A stretch of DNA of 64,000 bases from Sodalis praecaptivus (GCF_000517425.1 NZ_CP006569.1:2232001-2296000), one strand, 5' to 3'. Shown: positions 17,567 through 27,482, counted from the first letter of the stretch. Made by a program: numbers and translations. Notes: a model not told the origin generated them from the sequence alone.

Positions 17567-18670
17567 TTACCCTTTCTCTAGTAGGAATTTTTTAATTGCA
17601 CGAATAAATTCGTCGGGTTTATCGATATTGACAACATGTGTGGCATTGATACGAAGATAGGTTCCCTTTCGCAGTAGAGACATCGCTCTCATGGCCTCTT
17701 CTTTACTCATCGCCCCGTCCAGAGTGCCATCTTTGAGCACAGAATAATTTGCTTGAATAAGCATTACAGGGCACCGTATACGGGCTAGCGCCTCAGCGTG
17801 ACTGAAACCCCTGTTCCAGCTCCCATCATAAAATGCAGCGCCAAATCTGGGGTCATACTGATCCAGGCCGCGTATGAGCATTCTAACGGTGTCATTAGAT
17901 AGGATATCCAGTGTTACCGGCGTGCCGGGATTTCTCCAACGATAGGCACGCACCGCCTGTGTCAGCAGGAAAGGCGTCCCCGGTCCAATGTTTTTACGGA
18001 AAAACTGCGCATTATGGTGGATCCAGTATAAAAGGAAGTCTACCGGGTGATCCTGCGTCACCGCCGTAAAGCTGGTTTCAAATGCCCTGTAAGCGATAGT
18101 CTGTTTTATCCGTGGATATTCAGAGGAAAATAACGGCGGATCTTCAAGTATTGCAGACATTATCTGCTGTGGCCGGTTTGCCGCCAACCACACGGCAAGA
18201 AGGCCACCTGACGAATTTCCGGATATATAAACCGGTTCTTTTATTGTCTGCTGGATAAACTCGCTAAGGTCAGATCCAATCTGCAGGGCCGTCATGGGAT
18301 AATCCGGCGGGGTCACCGTCTGCCCATGGCCGGGATAATCGATATCATACACGTGGAAGAACTTTGACAACTCAGGAAGCACAGGGTAATAACTGAACCA
18401 GTCAAGTAACTGTGCGTGGAGTAAAACCAGAGGAGGGCCATTGTCCGGGCCTTCCGCATAACTCAGCGTTAGAGTATTGACCCTTTTTTTCTTTAATGTA
18501 TATCCCGCTTGTTTCACGCGTTGGTAAGGGGAGATATTATTCTGGTCAGGTGAGTTTATCCTGTCGGCAGCATGAGTTTCTGAGTGCATAAATCCGCTTA
18601 GGATAAAAAGTAACATCGTGGATTTATGCCGCAGTCGAAAAATACGGTCTGTGACTACAGAATATCCCAT
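17567..18670 (-). CDS. Exported alpha/beta hydrolase
   Basis: A 367-residue alpha/beta-fold hydrolase (esterase, lipase or C-C hydrolase type) with an N-terminal hydrophobic export signal (MLLFILSGFMHSETHA at about 19-34). The fold markers are LVLLHAQLLDWFSYYP (oxyanion region), DIDYPGHGQT, the nucleophile elbow GNSSGG, a late acidic residue near GTLDGAMSK and the catalytic His in INATHVVNIDKPDEF. The substrate cannot be read from the sequence. GGAGGG six bases before the ATG makes this start sure. It is divergent from a TetR-type gene over 136 bases, so that regulator is its likely controller. Confidence 0.82.
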   Translation of the reverse strand: MGYSVVTDRIFRLRHKSTMLLFILSGFMHSETHAADRINSPDQNNISPYQRVKQAGYTLKKKRVNTLTLSYAEGPDNGPPLVLLHAQLLDWFSYYPVLPELSKFFHVYDIDYPGHGQTVTPPDYPMTALQIGSDLSEFIQQTIKEPVYISGNSSGGLLAVWLAANRPQQIMSAILEDPPLFSSEYPRIKQTIAYRAFETSFTAVTQDHPVDFLLYWIHHNAQFFRKNIGPGTPFLLTQAVRAYRWRNPGTPVTLDILSNDTVRMLIRGLDQYDPRFGAAFYDGSWNRGFSHAEALARIRCPVMLIQANYSVLKDGTLDGAMSKEEAMRAMSLLRKGTYLRINATHVVNIDKPDEFIRAIKKFLLEKG

Positions 18671-18806
18671 CAGCGACCCTCCGTTGGATTATTCTCACAT
18701 TGACGATTGTGCTTATACCTTAAGGTTAAAATAATAATACTGAGTTATACTCACTTTTAATACTCGCTTTTCGTTAACAAGGACACTAGCAGAGGTGTTC
18801 CTATAA

Positions 18807-19430
18807 ATGAATGATATAAATAGGAAAAAACCAAAACAGGCGCGTTCAATAAGCACCGTGCAGACCATACTGAAAGTCACAGCTCAGATTCTTGCCGAAG
18901 AGGGCAGCCAAAAACTGACGACAAACTATCTTGCCAGCAGGACTGGGCTATCTATTGGAACCATCTACCAGTATTTTCCTAACAAAGTAGCGATCATCCT
19001 AGCGCTGTCGGAAAAGCAACGGGAAGAGACCAGCCGACAGATTGATGCGCTTCTGAGGGCTGAAGACGAGCTGGGTACCGAAGATAAAATCCGGTTGATT
19101 GTCCATACTCTTCACAATGCCTTCAGCCTACACCGTCTGCCAGAACAGAAACTGGTGCGTGCTCTTATTCTGGCCGCGGCCGAACACGGTCTCCCTTCAC
19201 CTTCAGGGCATATCGCGCGAACTATCATCAATGTCTGTATGGCGTCGGACGAGGGAGCGAGTTTGCTGAACTCGAGCGAAATGTTCGTTCTGACGCATAT
19301 GCTGACAGAAATCATGAGGCAGGCGGCCCTGAGAGCCACACCGCTGCTGGGAAGTGAAGAGTTTGAAGCGGCAGTGCTCAGGATGGTTATGGGATTTCTG
19401 CATGAAAAGAGAACGGCGATAAAACCGTAA
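18807..19430 (+). CDS. TetR family regulator
   Basis: A 207-residue TetR-type repressor. The DNA-binding domain lies at about residues 12-62 (TVQTILKVTAQILAEEG, then YLASRTGLSIGTIYQYFPNK). The rest is the ligand and dimer domain. AGAGGTG precedes the start. It is divergent from the exported hydrolase gene at 17567-18670 and convergent with the hydrolase at 19496, so it probably regulates the former. The ligand is unknown. Confidence 0.87.
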   Translation: MNDINRKKPKQARSISTVQTILKVTAQILAEEGSQKLTTNYLASRTGLSIGTIYQYFPNKVAIILALSEKQREETSRQIDALLRAEDELGTEDKIRLIVHTLHNAFSLHRLPEQKLVRALILAAAEHGLPSPSGHIARTIINVCMASDEGASLLNSSEMFVLTHMLTEIMRQAALRATPLLGSEEFEAAVLRMVMGFLHEKRTAIKP

Positions 19431-19495
19431 ACCCCTGGCATGCCAGCGTCGGGCGCCCGTCAGCCTAAAGGACAGCAGTACTAGGGTGCGTTGCC

Positions 19496-20512
19496 TTAAC
19501 CGAGTTTTTGACTCCGGAGCCAGTGGCGGATTGTCGCAATGTGTTCCTGCTTACGCTCTAAAGGCAGCCAGTGTCCGGCCGGCAGACTGGCAACGGTTAG
19601 GTCTAAACAACCGGCGCGCATGGGCTCGCCCTGGCGGTTGCCGTTAATGTTGCAAATCTGATCCCAATCGCCGTTGATAAACAGAACGGGCTGGGAGAGA
19701 CGCCCCCCGTCGGGTGCTTGGCGAGCGTAGGCCAGGTTGGCACCGTCGTTGAGATACCAAGAACAGGCAGGACGGAAACCCTTAACGCTGAATGAAGCAA
19801 TCAGCACAGCAAAATCGGCCGGTGGCCATAGCGCCGGATCGGGGCTAACCGACGGGGCACGATGCGCTGCCCCAAAACGGCCTCCGTTGCGGGTGACTAG
19901 CGCATTGGGCGAAATTTTGCCGGCGAAGTCAGGGGAGCCGGCGCGGTAAATTGATGCCAGGGTGGCGGTTTTATCGGCATCAAGATCGGCAACCGCGGAG
20001 TCGAAATGTGTCGTGTAGTAACGGTAGTAGTCCCACTGACCATCCGGATAGGCGTCAGCGGGATAAATATCTCTGTCGATCAGCGGCACAAGCGTGGGAA
20101 GCGCGTTAGCGTCGGGGAAATAGGCCAGTGAAGTCAAAACAACGCCGCATGCGCGCCGGGGGTGGTGCGCCGCCAGTTGACCTGCCACTACGCTGCCCCA
20201 ATCGTGGCCAACCCAAACGGCAGGTTTGCCGCCCAGATGGTCATGCAGCGCGGCCATATCCGCGACAATGTGCTCAATGGCATAAGCTCCACTGGCATCA
20301 GGTGCGGCGGAGCTGCCATAGCCACGCAGGTCCGGGGCGATGCAGTGCCAACCGTCTTCGGACAGTGCCTCCATCTGCGCGCGCCACATCAGAGCGATTG
20401 ACGGCCAGCCGTGCAAAAACATCATAAGCGGCCCGTCGGCCGGTCCGCACTCAATATAGTGTGTCGCGTTAAAAAAACGGGAGTTTAATCGAGGCTGAAG
20501 AGGGGTTGACAT
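19496..20512 (-). CDS. Epoxide hydrolase-like alpha/beta hydrolase
   Basis: A 338-residue cytoplasmic alpha/beta hydrolase of the epoxide hydrolase/haloalkane dehalogenase group. Visible are the oxyanion motif HGWP (residues 34-37), the sx-Y-G motif LRGYGSS, the nucleophile elbow VGHDWGS with Asp as the expected nucleophile, the cap region and the late GHWLPLER carrying the catalytic His. An Asp nucleophile rather than Ser favours epoxide or halide substrates. It lies 127 bases from the EamA exporter on the same strand and may share its transcript. No strong ribosome-binding site is seen before the ATG. Confidence 0.83.
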   Translation of the reverse strand: MSTPLQPRLNSRFFNATHYIECGPADGPLMMFLHGWPSIALMWRAQMEALSEDGWHCIAPDLRGYGSSAAPDASGAYAIEHIVADMAALHDHLGGKPAVWVGHDWGSVVAGQLAAHHPRRACGVVLTSLAYFPDANALPTLVPLIDRDIYPADAYPDGQWDYYRYYTTHFDSAVADLDADKTATLASIYRAGSPDFAGKISPNALVTRNGGRFGAAHRAPSVSPDPALWPPADFAVLIASFSVKGFRPACSWYLNDGANLAYARQAPDGGRLSQPVLFINGDWDQICNINGNRQGEPMRAGCLDLTVASLPAGHWLPLERKQEHIATIRHWLRSQKLG

Positions 20513-20639
20513 GGTGACAGGCGCCTTCGATAAACAGAGGGTTAAGCATTAATTTTTCGGACTTTTTGTGACGGTGACGATAGCAATAGTGGGTAAACCG
20601 GCGTCATCGGTGCAATGCCGGCAGCGGATTTTTTGTCAC

Positions 20640-21542
20640 TCAGAGTCTATTCGCGCTGACGATAAGTATGACACCGCACAGCGAAATAGCGGCGGCAACC
20701 ATTTTCATCCCGGTAAGTGGCTCGTCAAAGACCGCGGCGCCCGCAATCATTGCCACGACGGGTGCGACGTAGAAAAAGCTGTTTGCTACCGCGGGGGAGG
20801 TACGCAAGCTGAGCCAAATAAATACGCCGTATCCGCAGACGCTGCTTATCAGTACCAAATAGCACAGCGACCACCAGGCGCCGGCGCTGACTTTGGCTAA
20901 CGAAAACCCCTTTAGCTCGCCGGATAATGCAGCCGCCGCCCACAGGACGACGCTGGCCGAAAAGAATTGAATAAACAGACCGCGAATGCCCTTGGCTGAC
21001 CTGACATTACGTGTAAGGACAACCGCGCCGAACGCCCATGAGGCAGTAGAGATCAGTATGGCGGCTATGCCCGCCACATTACGCTGACCGTCCTGCTGAT
21101 TACTGTAGGTAAGCAGCGCTATCCCGACACAACCCACGGCCACGCCCGTTAACTGGCGCCCGGAGGGGAGAACTTTATCCACTCCCCAGGAGATGAGTAC
21201 GATGAACAGAGGGGCAGAAGACGCAAAAAGGGCTGATGTGCCGGCAGGAAGAAGATGCACCCCCCACAAAACCAAGGCCTGGCTAAACACCAGCATAATG
21301 ATGCCGCTGATGGCAGAGAACATAATCTGCCGCCTGGGCGGCCAGCCAAGACGGGCGATCGCGGCCAGCGCCGGGGGGAATACGACGACCGCGGCCAGGC
21401 TGAAACGCATCGCGCTCAGCAGAAAAGGGGAGACATCGCCCGCACCGATTTTAAAAGCGACATAGTTCAGACCGTTGTACAGCCACTGGAAAAGTAGCGC
21501 GGAAAGAATCAAAAGGGACGTTGAAGAGGCGCGAAAAGCCAT
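20640..21542 (-). CDS. EamA family (DMT superfamily) transporter
   Basis: A 300-residue inner-membrane exporter with about ten membrane segments and two EamA repeats. The first half has LLFQWLYNGLNYVAFKIGAG and the second half SWAFGAVVLTRN. The signature FYVAPVVAMIAGAAVFDEPLT occurs near the end. Such proteins export amino acids or small metabolites. It is divergent from a LysR-type gene over 262 bases, a standard regulator/exporter arrangement. The hydrolase gene follows 127 bases downstream. Confidence 0.87.
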   Translation of the reverse strand: MAFRASSTSLLILSALLFQWLYNGLNYVAFKIGAGDVSPFLLSAMRFSLAAVVVFPPALAAIARLGWPPRRQIMFSAISGIIMLVFSQALVLWGVHLLPAGTSALFASSAPLFIVLISWGVDKVLPSGRQLTGVAVGCVGIALLTYSNQQDGQRNVAGIAAILISTASWAFGAVVLTRNVRSAKGIRGLFIQFFSASVVLWAAAALSGELKGFSLAKVSAGAWWSLCYLVLISSVCGYGVFIWLSLRTSPAVANSFFYVAPVVAMIAGAAVFDEPLTGMKMVAAAISLCGVILIVSANRL

Positions 21543-21804
21543 GTTAGTACGCCTGCCCTGAACCCAGAGTCACGATAAACGGCGGTTTAAGCTGTCCGAC
21601 GCTGCAAGAAAACACCAGCGCCTCAGCTTTATTCAGAACAAGTGGCACGGTCATCATGGTCCGTAAAATGAGTGGCGTAGACGTGAGGGCCATACGGCTG
21701 TTAGACCGTTGACCCGCCCCTATAAATCACTTTAAACGCATCGTTACTTTAGATATATTGCCAAGAATGTGCCACAGCGCTAAAAATATAACGGCTATAA
21801 TCAT

Positions 21805-22653
21805 ATGAATATATCTGACAACTTGGATCCCGTATTGTTACGGGTTTTCATTACCGTCTGTCAGTACGGCAGTATGAGCCGGGCTGCGACAGAGTTAGGC
21901 AGAACTCAGTCAGCGCTGAGCATACAAATTATTCGTCTTGAAGAGTTGCTCGGCGTGCGTCTACTTCATCGTACAGGGCGCGGCGTCAGGCCCACGCCTG
22001 AGGGAGAAATGTTCCTGTCGTATGCCCGCCGCCTGCTCACGCTCGCAGACGAGGCAGTGAATCAGTTGCAGGGATGGTCAGACACCACAGCGATAAGCAT
22101 CGGCATTCCGGAAAATCATGCGGCCACGGTTTTTCCTGAGGTTCTCAATCGGTTACGCCGGCTGTCGCCGGGTATGCATGTCCGCGTAGCCGTGGATTAT
22201 GATGAGAGAGTGGCGCGGGGCTGGGAGAACGGCAATTTTGATATCGCCATTGGTGCAACGCAGTTTTTCAGTGCTCAGCCGGAGAAAAGCTGGTTGTCAC
22301 AGCTCCATTGGGTATGCTCGCCGGACTTTATACCCGACCTCAACCAGCCTCTTGCGCTTGTCGTTTACGGTGAAACCTGTTTTATGCGAAAAATAATGCT
22401 ACAAGCGCTCACCGGTGCGGATATTGAATACAAAATTGTGGTTACGAGTTCCAATATGGGTGTTATAACAGCCGCGGTCGAAAGCGGGATGGGAATCGCG
22501 CTTGTGGCACCGGATATATTTCGGCAAAGCACAATGAAGAAAGTGAATCTGCCGGTACCTGACCTGACGATCAGCTATGGCATGTACGTGGCACCGCACC
22601 GTACTACAGCTTTCAGAAGGATTCTGGAGATCCTCGACAGTTTCTTTTACTAA
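21805..22653 (+). CDS. LysR family regulator
   Basis: A 282-residue LysR-type regulator. The helix-turn-helix occupies residues 8-66 (LLRVFITVCQYGSMSRAATELGRTQSALS, given here in two adjoining parts: the recognition helix is RAATELGRTQSALS). The periplasmic-binding-protein-like effector domain follows (VRVAVDYDERVARGWENGNFD, then VESGMGIALVAPDIF). It is divergent from the EamA exporter, its probable target. The effector is not identifiable. Beyond it, 22654-22979 shows no gene. Confidence 0.88.
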   Translation: MNISDNLDPVLLRVFITVCQYGSMSRAATELGRTQSALSIQIIRLEELLGVRLLHRTGRGVRPTPEGEMFLSYARRLLTLADEAVNQLQGWSDTTAISIGIPENHAATVFPEVLNRLRRLSPGMHVRVAVDYDERVARGWENGNFDIAIGATQFFSAQPEKSWLSQLHWVCSPDFIPDLNQPLALVVYGETCFMRKIMLQALTGADIEYKIVVTSSNMGVITAAVESGMGIALVAPDIFRQSTMKKVNLPVPDLTISYGMYVAPHRTTAFRRILEILDSFFY

Positions 22654-22979
22654 TGGCTCATTTCAGCGCTGACACCCTGCTGCACGATATCCTTTCGCCG
22701 CGGCGACCGAGTGCACTCTAATGATTACGAGGCTAAACGTGAGAGATAAACATTATCTATCCCTGAAAATGCAATGCGCTGTGGGTAAAAGATATTAATA
22801 GGATCGAGGGACTTGCTTTTGCGCTGCATTGTTAAATAACATGGCGTATTCAACTACCCGTCTCGTCAATGAATTAGGGCTTTATGAATGGCTATAAAGC
22901 ATAGTAATGGGTTCAGGGATTGTCTCTAGGGTAGAGAAAGCTAATATCGCCTGAGTATTATGGAAAAAGGAACTTTGCT

Positions 22980-24182
22980 ATGAGGATTTATAAAAACATT
23001 TACTCAAGCCTGCAATCAGAAAATTCACGGGGGTGCATCGAAAAATGTCTATCGTCAGAAACGGCGCGGGGATTGGGAATAAACGAATGCATAAGGAGAA
23101 TTTACAACTCTTCGTATTGTCAACATCATTTGATAGCAGATAACCGCCGAATACAGAATCGGACCGGAGGCTTCTCACCCACGGTAATTTTGCAGCAACA
23201 ACATGGGATTGAACCTGTAGGCACCTTAGCTGATGGTTTTTTGATTAGTCATATGGCGGAAGCGGTTTATTCAGATAATAGTCCTCAAGGATCACCGTGT
23301 TTATGGACGAATACAGAAGTCACTGAAAATCGGTGGGAGGTGAGAGCTTGGCGAACCCTATATCATAGCCGTGATAGGGCAGCAGTATCGGGAAAGCTAG
23401 GGCAGAAGACCTCCCGGCAAGTGCTTTGGAACCGTCAAAAGGTTCCAGACCCGGATAAAGCGGGTAAAATGATTTCTCGCTGTGCGCTCTATATGCGAAA
23501 AAAGGTGGCCGACCCGGAGAATTCAGGGAAGTTGATTTCTCGGGGGGCGCTTTATATGCGAAAGAAGGTGGCCGACCCGGAAAATCCGGGTAAGATGATC
23601 ACCCGGAGTAATCTGAATAATCGAAAAAAGGTGGAAGACCCGAATAATCCAGGGAAATTAATTACTAAAAGTGCATTGATCATGCGTCAAAAGGTAGCCG
23701 ACCCAGAGCATCCTGGACAAATGATTTCCCGGAGTATGTTCTATAACCGTCAAAAGGTCGCCGACCCGGATAATCCAGGTAAGATGGTTTCACGCAGTAC
23801 GCTAAATATGCGTAAGAAGGTAGAAGATCCAGAAAATCCGGGGAGATGGATTTCCAAAAGTGCATTATTCATGCGTAAGAAGGTCGCCGACCCGGATAAT
23901 CCGGGTTACATGATTTCACGAAGTGCGCTAAATATGCGCAAGAAGATTCAAGATCCCGAAAATCCAGGAAGGATGATCACCATGAGTAAGTTGTATAGCC
24001 GTAAAAGGGTAGTGGGCCCGAATAATCCGGGGAAGATGATTTCTCGGACAACACTGTATACGCGAATGAAAGTGATTGATCCTGATAATTCGTCAAAGAT
24101 GATTTCTAAAAGTGCGCTCTATAAGAGGATAAACTCGGCAAAACTGAAAAACACGGATGAGTCTGCGAATTTGTTCGGCTGA
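22980..24182 (+). CDS. Basic protein of 21-residue repeats (paralogue 2)
   Basis: Function unknown; a 400-residue paralogue of the protein at 7494. Residues 1-151 are non-repetitive, and residues 152-382 are eleven 21-residue units with consensus RKKVADPENPGKMISRSALYM, preceded by one partial unit (GQKTSRQVLWN). An 18-residue acidic-to-neutral tail follows. Like its relative it starts MRI-x-K-x-IY, has QNR at residues 59-61, has no signal peptide, and is strongly basic. AAAGGAAC precedes the ATG. The N-terminal extension is about 40 residues longer than in the other copy, with fewer repeats. Neighbours are an LRR effector pseudogene downstream and, 3 kb on, a type III chaperone/effector pair, so a role as an injected protein is a reasonable guess. 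Confidence 0.8.
   Translation: MRIYKNIYSSLQSENSRGCIEKCLSSETARGLGINECIRRIYNSSYCQHHLIADNRRIQNRTGGFSPTVILQQQHGIEPVGTLADGFLISHMAEAVYSDNSPQGSPCLWTNTEVTENRWEVRAWRTLYHSRDRAAVSGKLGQKTSRQVLWNRQKVPDPDKAGKMISRCALYMRKKVADPENSGKLISRGALYMRKKVADPENPGKMITRSNLNNRKKVEDPNNPGKLITKSALIMRQKVADPEHPGQMISRSMFYNRQKVADPDNPGKMVSRSTLNMRKKVEDPENPGRWISKSALFMRKKVADPDNPGYMISRSALNMRKKIQDPENPGRMITMSKLYSRKRVVGPNNPGKMISRTTLYTRMKVIDPDNSSKMISKSALYKRINSAKLKNTDESANLFG
23433..24125 (+). repeat. Eleven 63-bp coding repeats
   Basis: Tandem 63-base units encode the 21-residue repeats. Some neighbouring units are close in DNA sequence (GGAAAATCCGGGTAAGATGAT-like segments recur), more so than in the other paralogue, suggesting some recent unit duplication. 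Confidence 0.85.
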
Positions 24183-24815
24183 CGCAGGTAGAGAGATCGC
24201 CTGAGTGGCTGGTTCAGAGGGATATTATGCGATTGCGATAACGGTCGGTGTTTCGTTAAATTTCGATTTATCTAAAGCGGATGCGGCAGCCTCTGGCTTT
24301 GTCGCGGTGGTATAGTGCCGCAGGTAAACCGTGCTTTGCCAGTTGGCTGCTGTGTGGTCTCAACGTAGATGCATGTTGTTCCCAATTTCGCCGTTAGCCC
24401 AGGCAGTCACGATGATAAGGGTTATTGAATTTGTGCGCCGAGGCAGTCGCGGCGATGTCGCGACTGATAAACCCCGGGGTGGCAGCATACACTCGGGTTA
24501 CAAAGTCCGTTAGCGGTCATCCAGCATCGCAGCGTCTCACTGGGATCTTAATCCGATGACGCGCGAGATGCTTTTCTGCGGCTTATGGGGGCCGAAAGCC
24601 ACGCAATTTTCACGTAGCGGCGTCAGTATGGGATAACGCGAACCGCATCAATACGCTGAGTGCTAGGCTTGGAGGCTTGCCGCGTCGTGCGTCAGCGAGA
24701 TTCGGCCCTCATCTTTAGTACGCATAATACATATTATGTTAAATTAACGTCGGCAATGCCAACGCCAATGCCTCTAGACCATAACCTATTGCCTTGCCCT
24801 GTGCTGCTATAAGAG
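24183..24815. other. Gene-free stretch
   Basis: About 630 bases between the repeat-protein gene and the LRR pseudogene. I see only short frames without ribosome-binding sites. It may include the decayed N-terminal part of the LRR gene, but this cannot be shown by eye. Confidence 0.5.
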
Positions 24816-25564
24816 TAACGCCTCAATAACCTTACCAAGCTACCTGGAAATTTACCCATCACGCTGAGAAAATTAGAAGCACAAAACAATAAACTCATTA
24901 CTTTACCCGCGCAGTTACCTTCCTTGCTAAAAAAATTAAGCCTGGACGATAATTCATTGTCTTCGCTGCCGGCAAACTTACCCTCTGGCTTACTGACATT
25001 TAGCGTTGAGAATAATAAACTAACAGAATTGCCTCAGAATCACCCCTCAACTTACTGAGTTTAAATCTCAAAGGCAATCATCTTTCCGCACTACCCGAAC
25101 CATTGCCCCCTCTTCTGGAAGAGCTTAACGTCCAGGGCAATAGGCTGAAGACACTGCCTGACAATCTCCCTCTATTGCTCAAAACATTAAATCTAGCTGA
25201 TAATGGTCTGGCCGAATTGCCAGAGAATTTGCCCCGCTCGTTGAAAGCATTGTATCTTAATAGCAATCGACTGAAGCAGCTACCGCACCAGTTCCCTTCA
25301 ACGCTGAAAACCCTCAATATCGCTAATAATCCATTAGAAATGTTGCCCCTCTTTCTGCAGCAGAGGCCTTTAAGCCTCTCACTCGACGGGAACCAATTTT
25401 TACTAATGTGCCATTTTTCAGCAGAAGTTCATGCGATTCATCGTCGCACGGTACTCTTTGTTTCGGACAATCTTATTTCATCCGAAACCAAGACATTCGT
25501 TGTAAGCATATGCGACTCCCCGAGTTACCAGGGGCCAGAGGCAAGGTTATGGGAAATTGATTGA
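24816..25564 (+). pseudogene. Broken leucine-rich-repeat effector (SlrP/IpaH/YopM type LRR)
   Basis: Two adjoining frames encode bacterial-type leucine-rich repeats of the form LPxxLPxSLKxLxLxxNxL, the class found in type III effectors SlrP, SspH, IpaH and YopM. The first frame (from about 24818) carries LTKLPGNLP, LITLPAQLPSLLKKLSLDDN and LPANLPSGLLTF, and stops at 25056-25058. The second frame picks up exactly there (LLSLNLKGNHLSALPEPLP) and runs to 25564. A one-base loss near 25040-25050 explains the break. No N-terminal secretion region and no C-terminal ligase domain (with its catalytic Cys motif) is present; the last 60 residues after the LRR are unrelated. It is probably non-functional. 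Confidence 0.75.
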
Positions 25565-25574
25565 TGCAAACAGC

Positions 25575-26555
25575 TCAATGGGAAGAGATGTAGTCCGACG
25601 CCGCTTGGGCGGGCGGTAGTGCGAAGCTTTTTTGCATGCGCCTGATTTCTTCCGCCGGCGGCAGGCCGAACAGCCGTTTGAATTCGCGATTAAATTGCGA
25701 CGGGCTTTCATAACCTACCCCATGGCTGGCCGCAGCGGCAGTCATATCCTGCCGGACCATAAGCATCCGCGCCTGGTGCAACCGCACCGATTTCACGTAC
25801 TGCATGGGTGACAAATGGGTGATCGCTTTGAAATGACTATGAAAAGTCGGTACGCTCATGCCCGCTTCTGACGCCAGCTGGGTCAGGTTTAACGGCTGGG
25901 CATAGGTGGCATGGATGCGCCGCAACGCCTTGCCAATTTTACCGAATTGCCCCTGCATAGCCAGGGCGGCGCGCATGGCGTCGCCTTGAGCGCCGGTCAA
26001 AACGCGGTAATAAAGTTCTCTTACCCGCGCCGGACCGAGAATGGCGGCATCAGCCGGTTGGCTTAACGCCTGCAGCAAGCGCAGAACCGACGCTTTTACG
26101 TTATCGTCCATCGGACTTGACATCATGCTTTGCGGCGCGGCGCCGAGGACGGTGTATCCGAGATGATCGATCTGGATCATGAGTTCAGCGGCCACCTGAA
26201 AATCCAGATGCAGATAAATGGCCAACAATGGCCGTTCTGGCGAGGCATCGGTTTCCATGATGAAAGGCACCGGGACCGAGACAGCCAGATAATGTTGCGC
26301 ATCATAGAGGTAGAGTTGATGGCCCAGATAGCCTCGCTTACAGCCCTGGCACACGATGACGATACCGGGATCATACAGAACGGGAGTACGGGATAGCGGC
26401 CTGTCGGCGCGCAAAATGCGCACATCCGCCAGCGCGGTTAAATTATAGCCTTCCTGGGGCGCCAGGACGTTAAGCAGACTCAGCATGCGCTGCTCTGAGA
26501 GCTCTTGACCCGCTGGCGAGGGGGCCGTTACGTTTGTACTCATTCCATTAATCAT
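25575..26555 (-). CDS. AraC family regulator
   Basis: A 326-residue AraC-type regulator with an N-terminal AraC_N (PF06719-like) sensing domain (ILRADRPLSRTPVLYDPGIVIV-type start, given in part: TPVLYDPGIVIVCQG). The two-helix-turn-helix DNA-binding domain is C-terminal (LTQLASEAGMSVPTFHSHFK and SHGVGYESPSQFNREFKRLF). The frame is open to 26630, but that would leave only 18 bases before the divergent SDR gene. The ATG at 26555 (or 26543) is more likely, though neither has a clear ribosome-binding site. It resembles YqhC-like regulators of oxidoreductases responding to aldehydes, which fits the divergent dehydrogenase gene. Confidence 0.85.
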   Translation of the reverse strand: MINGMSTNVTAPSPAGQELSEQRMLSLLNVLAPQEGYNLTALADVRILRADRPLSRTPVLYDPGIVIVCQGCKRGYLGHQLYLYDAQHYLAVSVPVPFIMETDASPERPLLAIYLHLDFQVAAELMIQIDHLGYTVLGAAPQSMMSSPMDDNVKASVLRLLQALSQPADAAILGPARVRELYYRVLTGAQGDAMRAALAMQGQFGKIGKALRRIHATYAQPLNLTQLASEAGMSVPTFHSHFKAITHLSPMQYVKSVRLHQARMLMVRQDMTAAAASHGVGYESPSQFNREFKRLFGLPPAEEIRRMQKSFALPPAQAASDYISSH

Positions 26556-26648
26556 AAGAATAGGCAATGAAAAGAGAATATAGGGCCTAAAAGTCCCTCC
26601 GGCAAGCGCATAACATGCATTTTCAGCCATTTATTGGGAGTGATTGGT

Positions 26649-27482
26649 ATGTTATTAGCAAAAACCCTGTTAATCACCGGCGTTAGCAGCGGCTTCGGTC
26701 GCGCCCTCGCCCAAGAAGCGCTCAGCGCGGGTCATCGCGTCATCGGCACGGTGCGCAGCGCCGAAGCGAAACGGGATTTCGAGGCGCTAAATCCCACCAG
26801 CGCTTTCGGGCGCATCCTGGACGTGACGGATTTTTCGGCGATAGCGGGCATGATAGCCAGCGTTGAAACGGAAATCGGGCCGGTGGAGGTTCTGGTGAAT
26901 AATGCCGGTTACGGCCATGAGGGCGTGATGGAAGAGTCACCCATTGCGGAAATGCGTCGTCAATTCGAGGTGAACGTCTTTGGCGCGGTGGCCATGATGA
27001 AGGCCGTCCTGCCTTCAATGCGCCAACGCCGTCGCGGCCATATTCTCAATGTGACCTCGATGGGGGGTTATATCACGATGCCCGGTATCAGTTATTACTG
27101 CGGCAGTAAATTTGCGCTGGAGGGCATTTCCGACGCGTTGGGCAAAGAGGTTAAATCCTTCGGCCTCTTTGTTACCGCAGTGGCGCCCGGTTCGTTTAGA
27201 ACGGAGTGGGCAGGCCGCTCCATGATACGAACGCCGCGTTCCCTTCCGGATTATGATGCCTTGTTTGATCCTATTCGCGCCGCCCGTGAGGAGAAGAGCG
27301 GTAAACAGCTTGGCGACCCGGTGAAGGCCGCGCGCGCCATGTTAGCGATTATCGATAGCGATTCGCCGCCGGCGCACCTGCTTTTGGGAAGCGATGCTCT
27401 CGCGCTGGTGCGTGACAAGCTGGCGGCGCAGGCCGGCGAAATCGATACCTGGGAGACGTTAACCCGTTCCACGGATGGCTAG
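26649..27482 (+). CDS. Short-chain dehydrogenase/reductase
   Basis: A 277-residue NAD(P)-dependent oxidoreductase of the classical SDR fold. The cofactor motif TGVSSGFGRA lies near residues 10-19, NNAG near 85, the catalytic Ser in VTSMGGY, the catalytic YxxxK as YYCGSK, then PGSFRTEW. The start at 26649 is chosen because GGGAG lies about ten bases upstream; the frame is open five codons further. The substrate is unknown. It is divergent from the AraC-type gene, which probably induces it. Confidence 0.87.
   Translation: MLLAKTLLITGVSSGFGRALAQEALSAGHRVIGTVRSAEAKRDFEALNPTSAFGRILDVTDFSAIAGMIASVETEIGPVEVLVNNAGYGHEGVMEESPIAEMRRQFEVNVFGAVAMMKAVLPSMRQRRRGHILNVTSMGGYITMPGISYYCGSKFALEGISDALGKEVKSFGLFVTAVAPGSFRTEWAGRSMIRTPRSLPDYDALFDPIRAAREEKSGKQLGDPVKAARAMLAIIDSDSPPAHLLLGSDALALVRDKLAAQAGEIDTWETLTRSTDG

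Noticed and set aside
25103..25564. The second LRR frame considered as an intact 153-residue gene starting at 25103
   Set aside because: LRR coding continues upstream of that ATG in the same frame and then in another frame to about 24818, so this is the back part of a broken gene.
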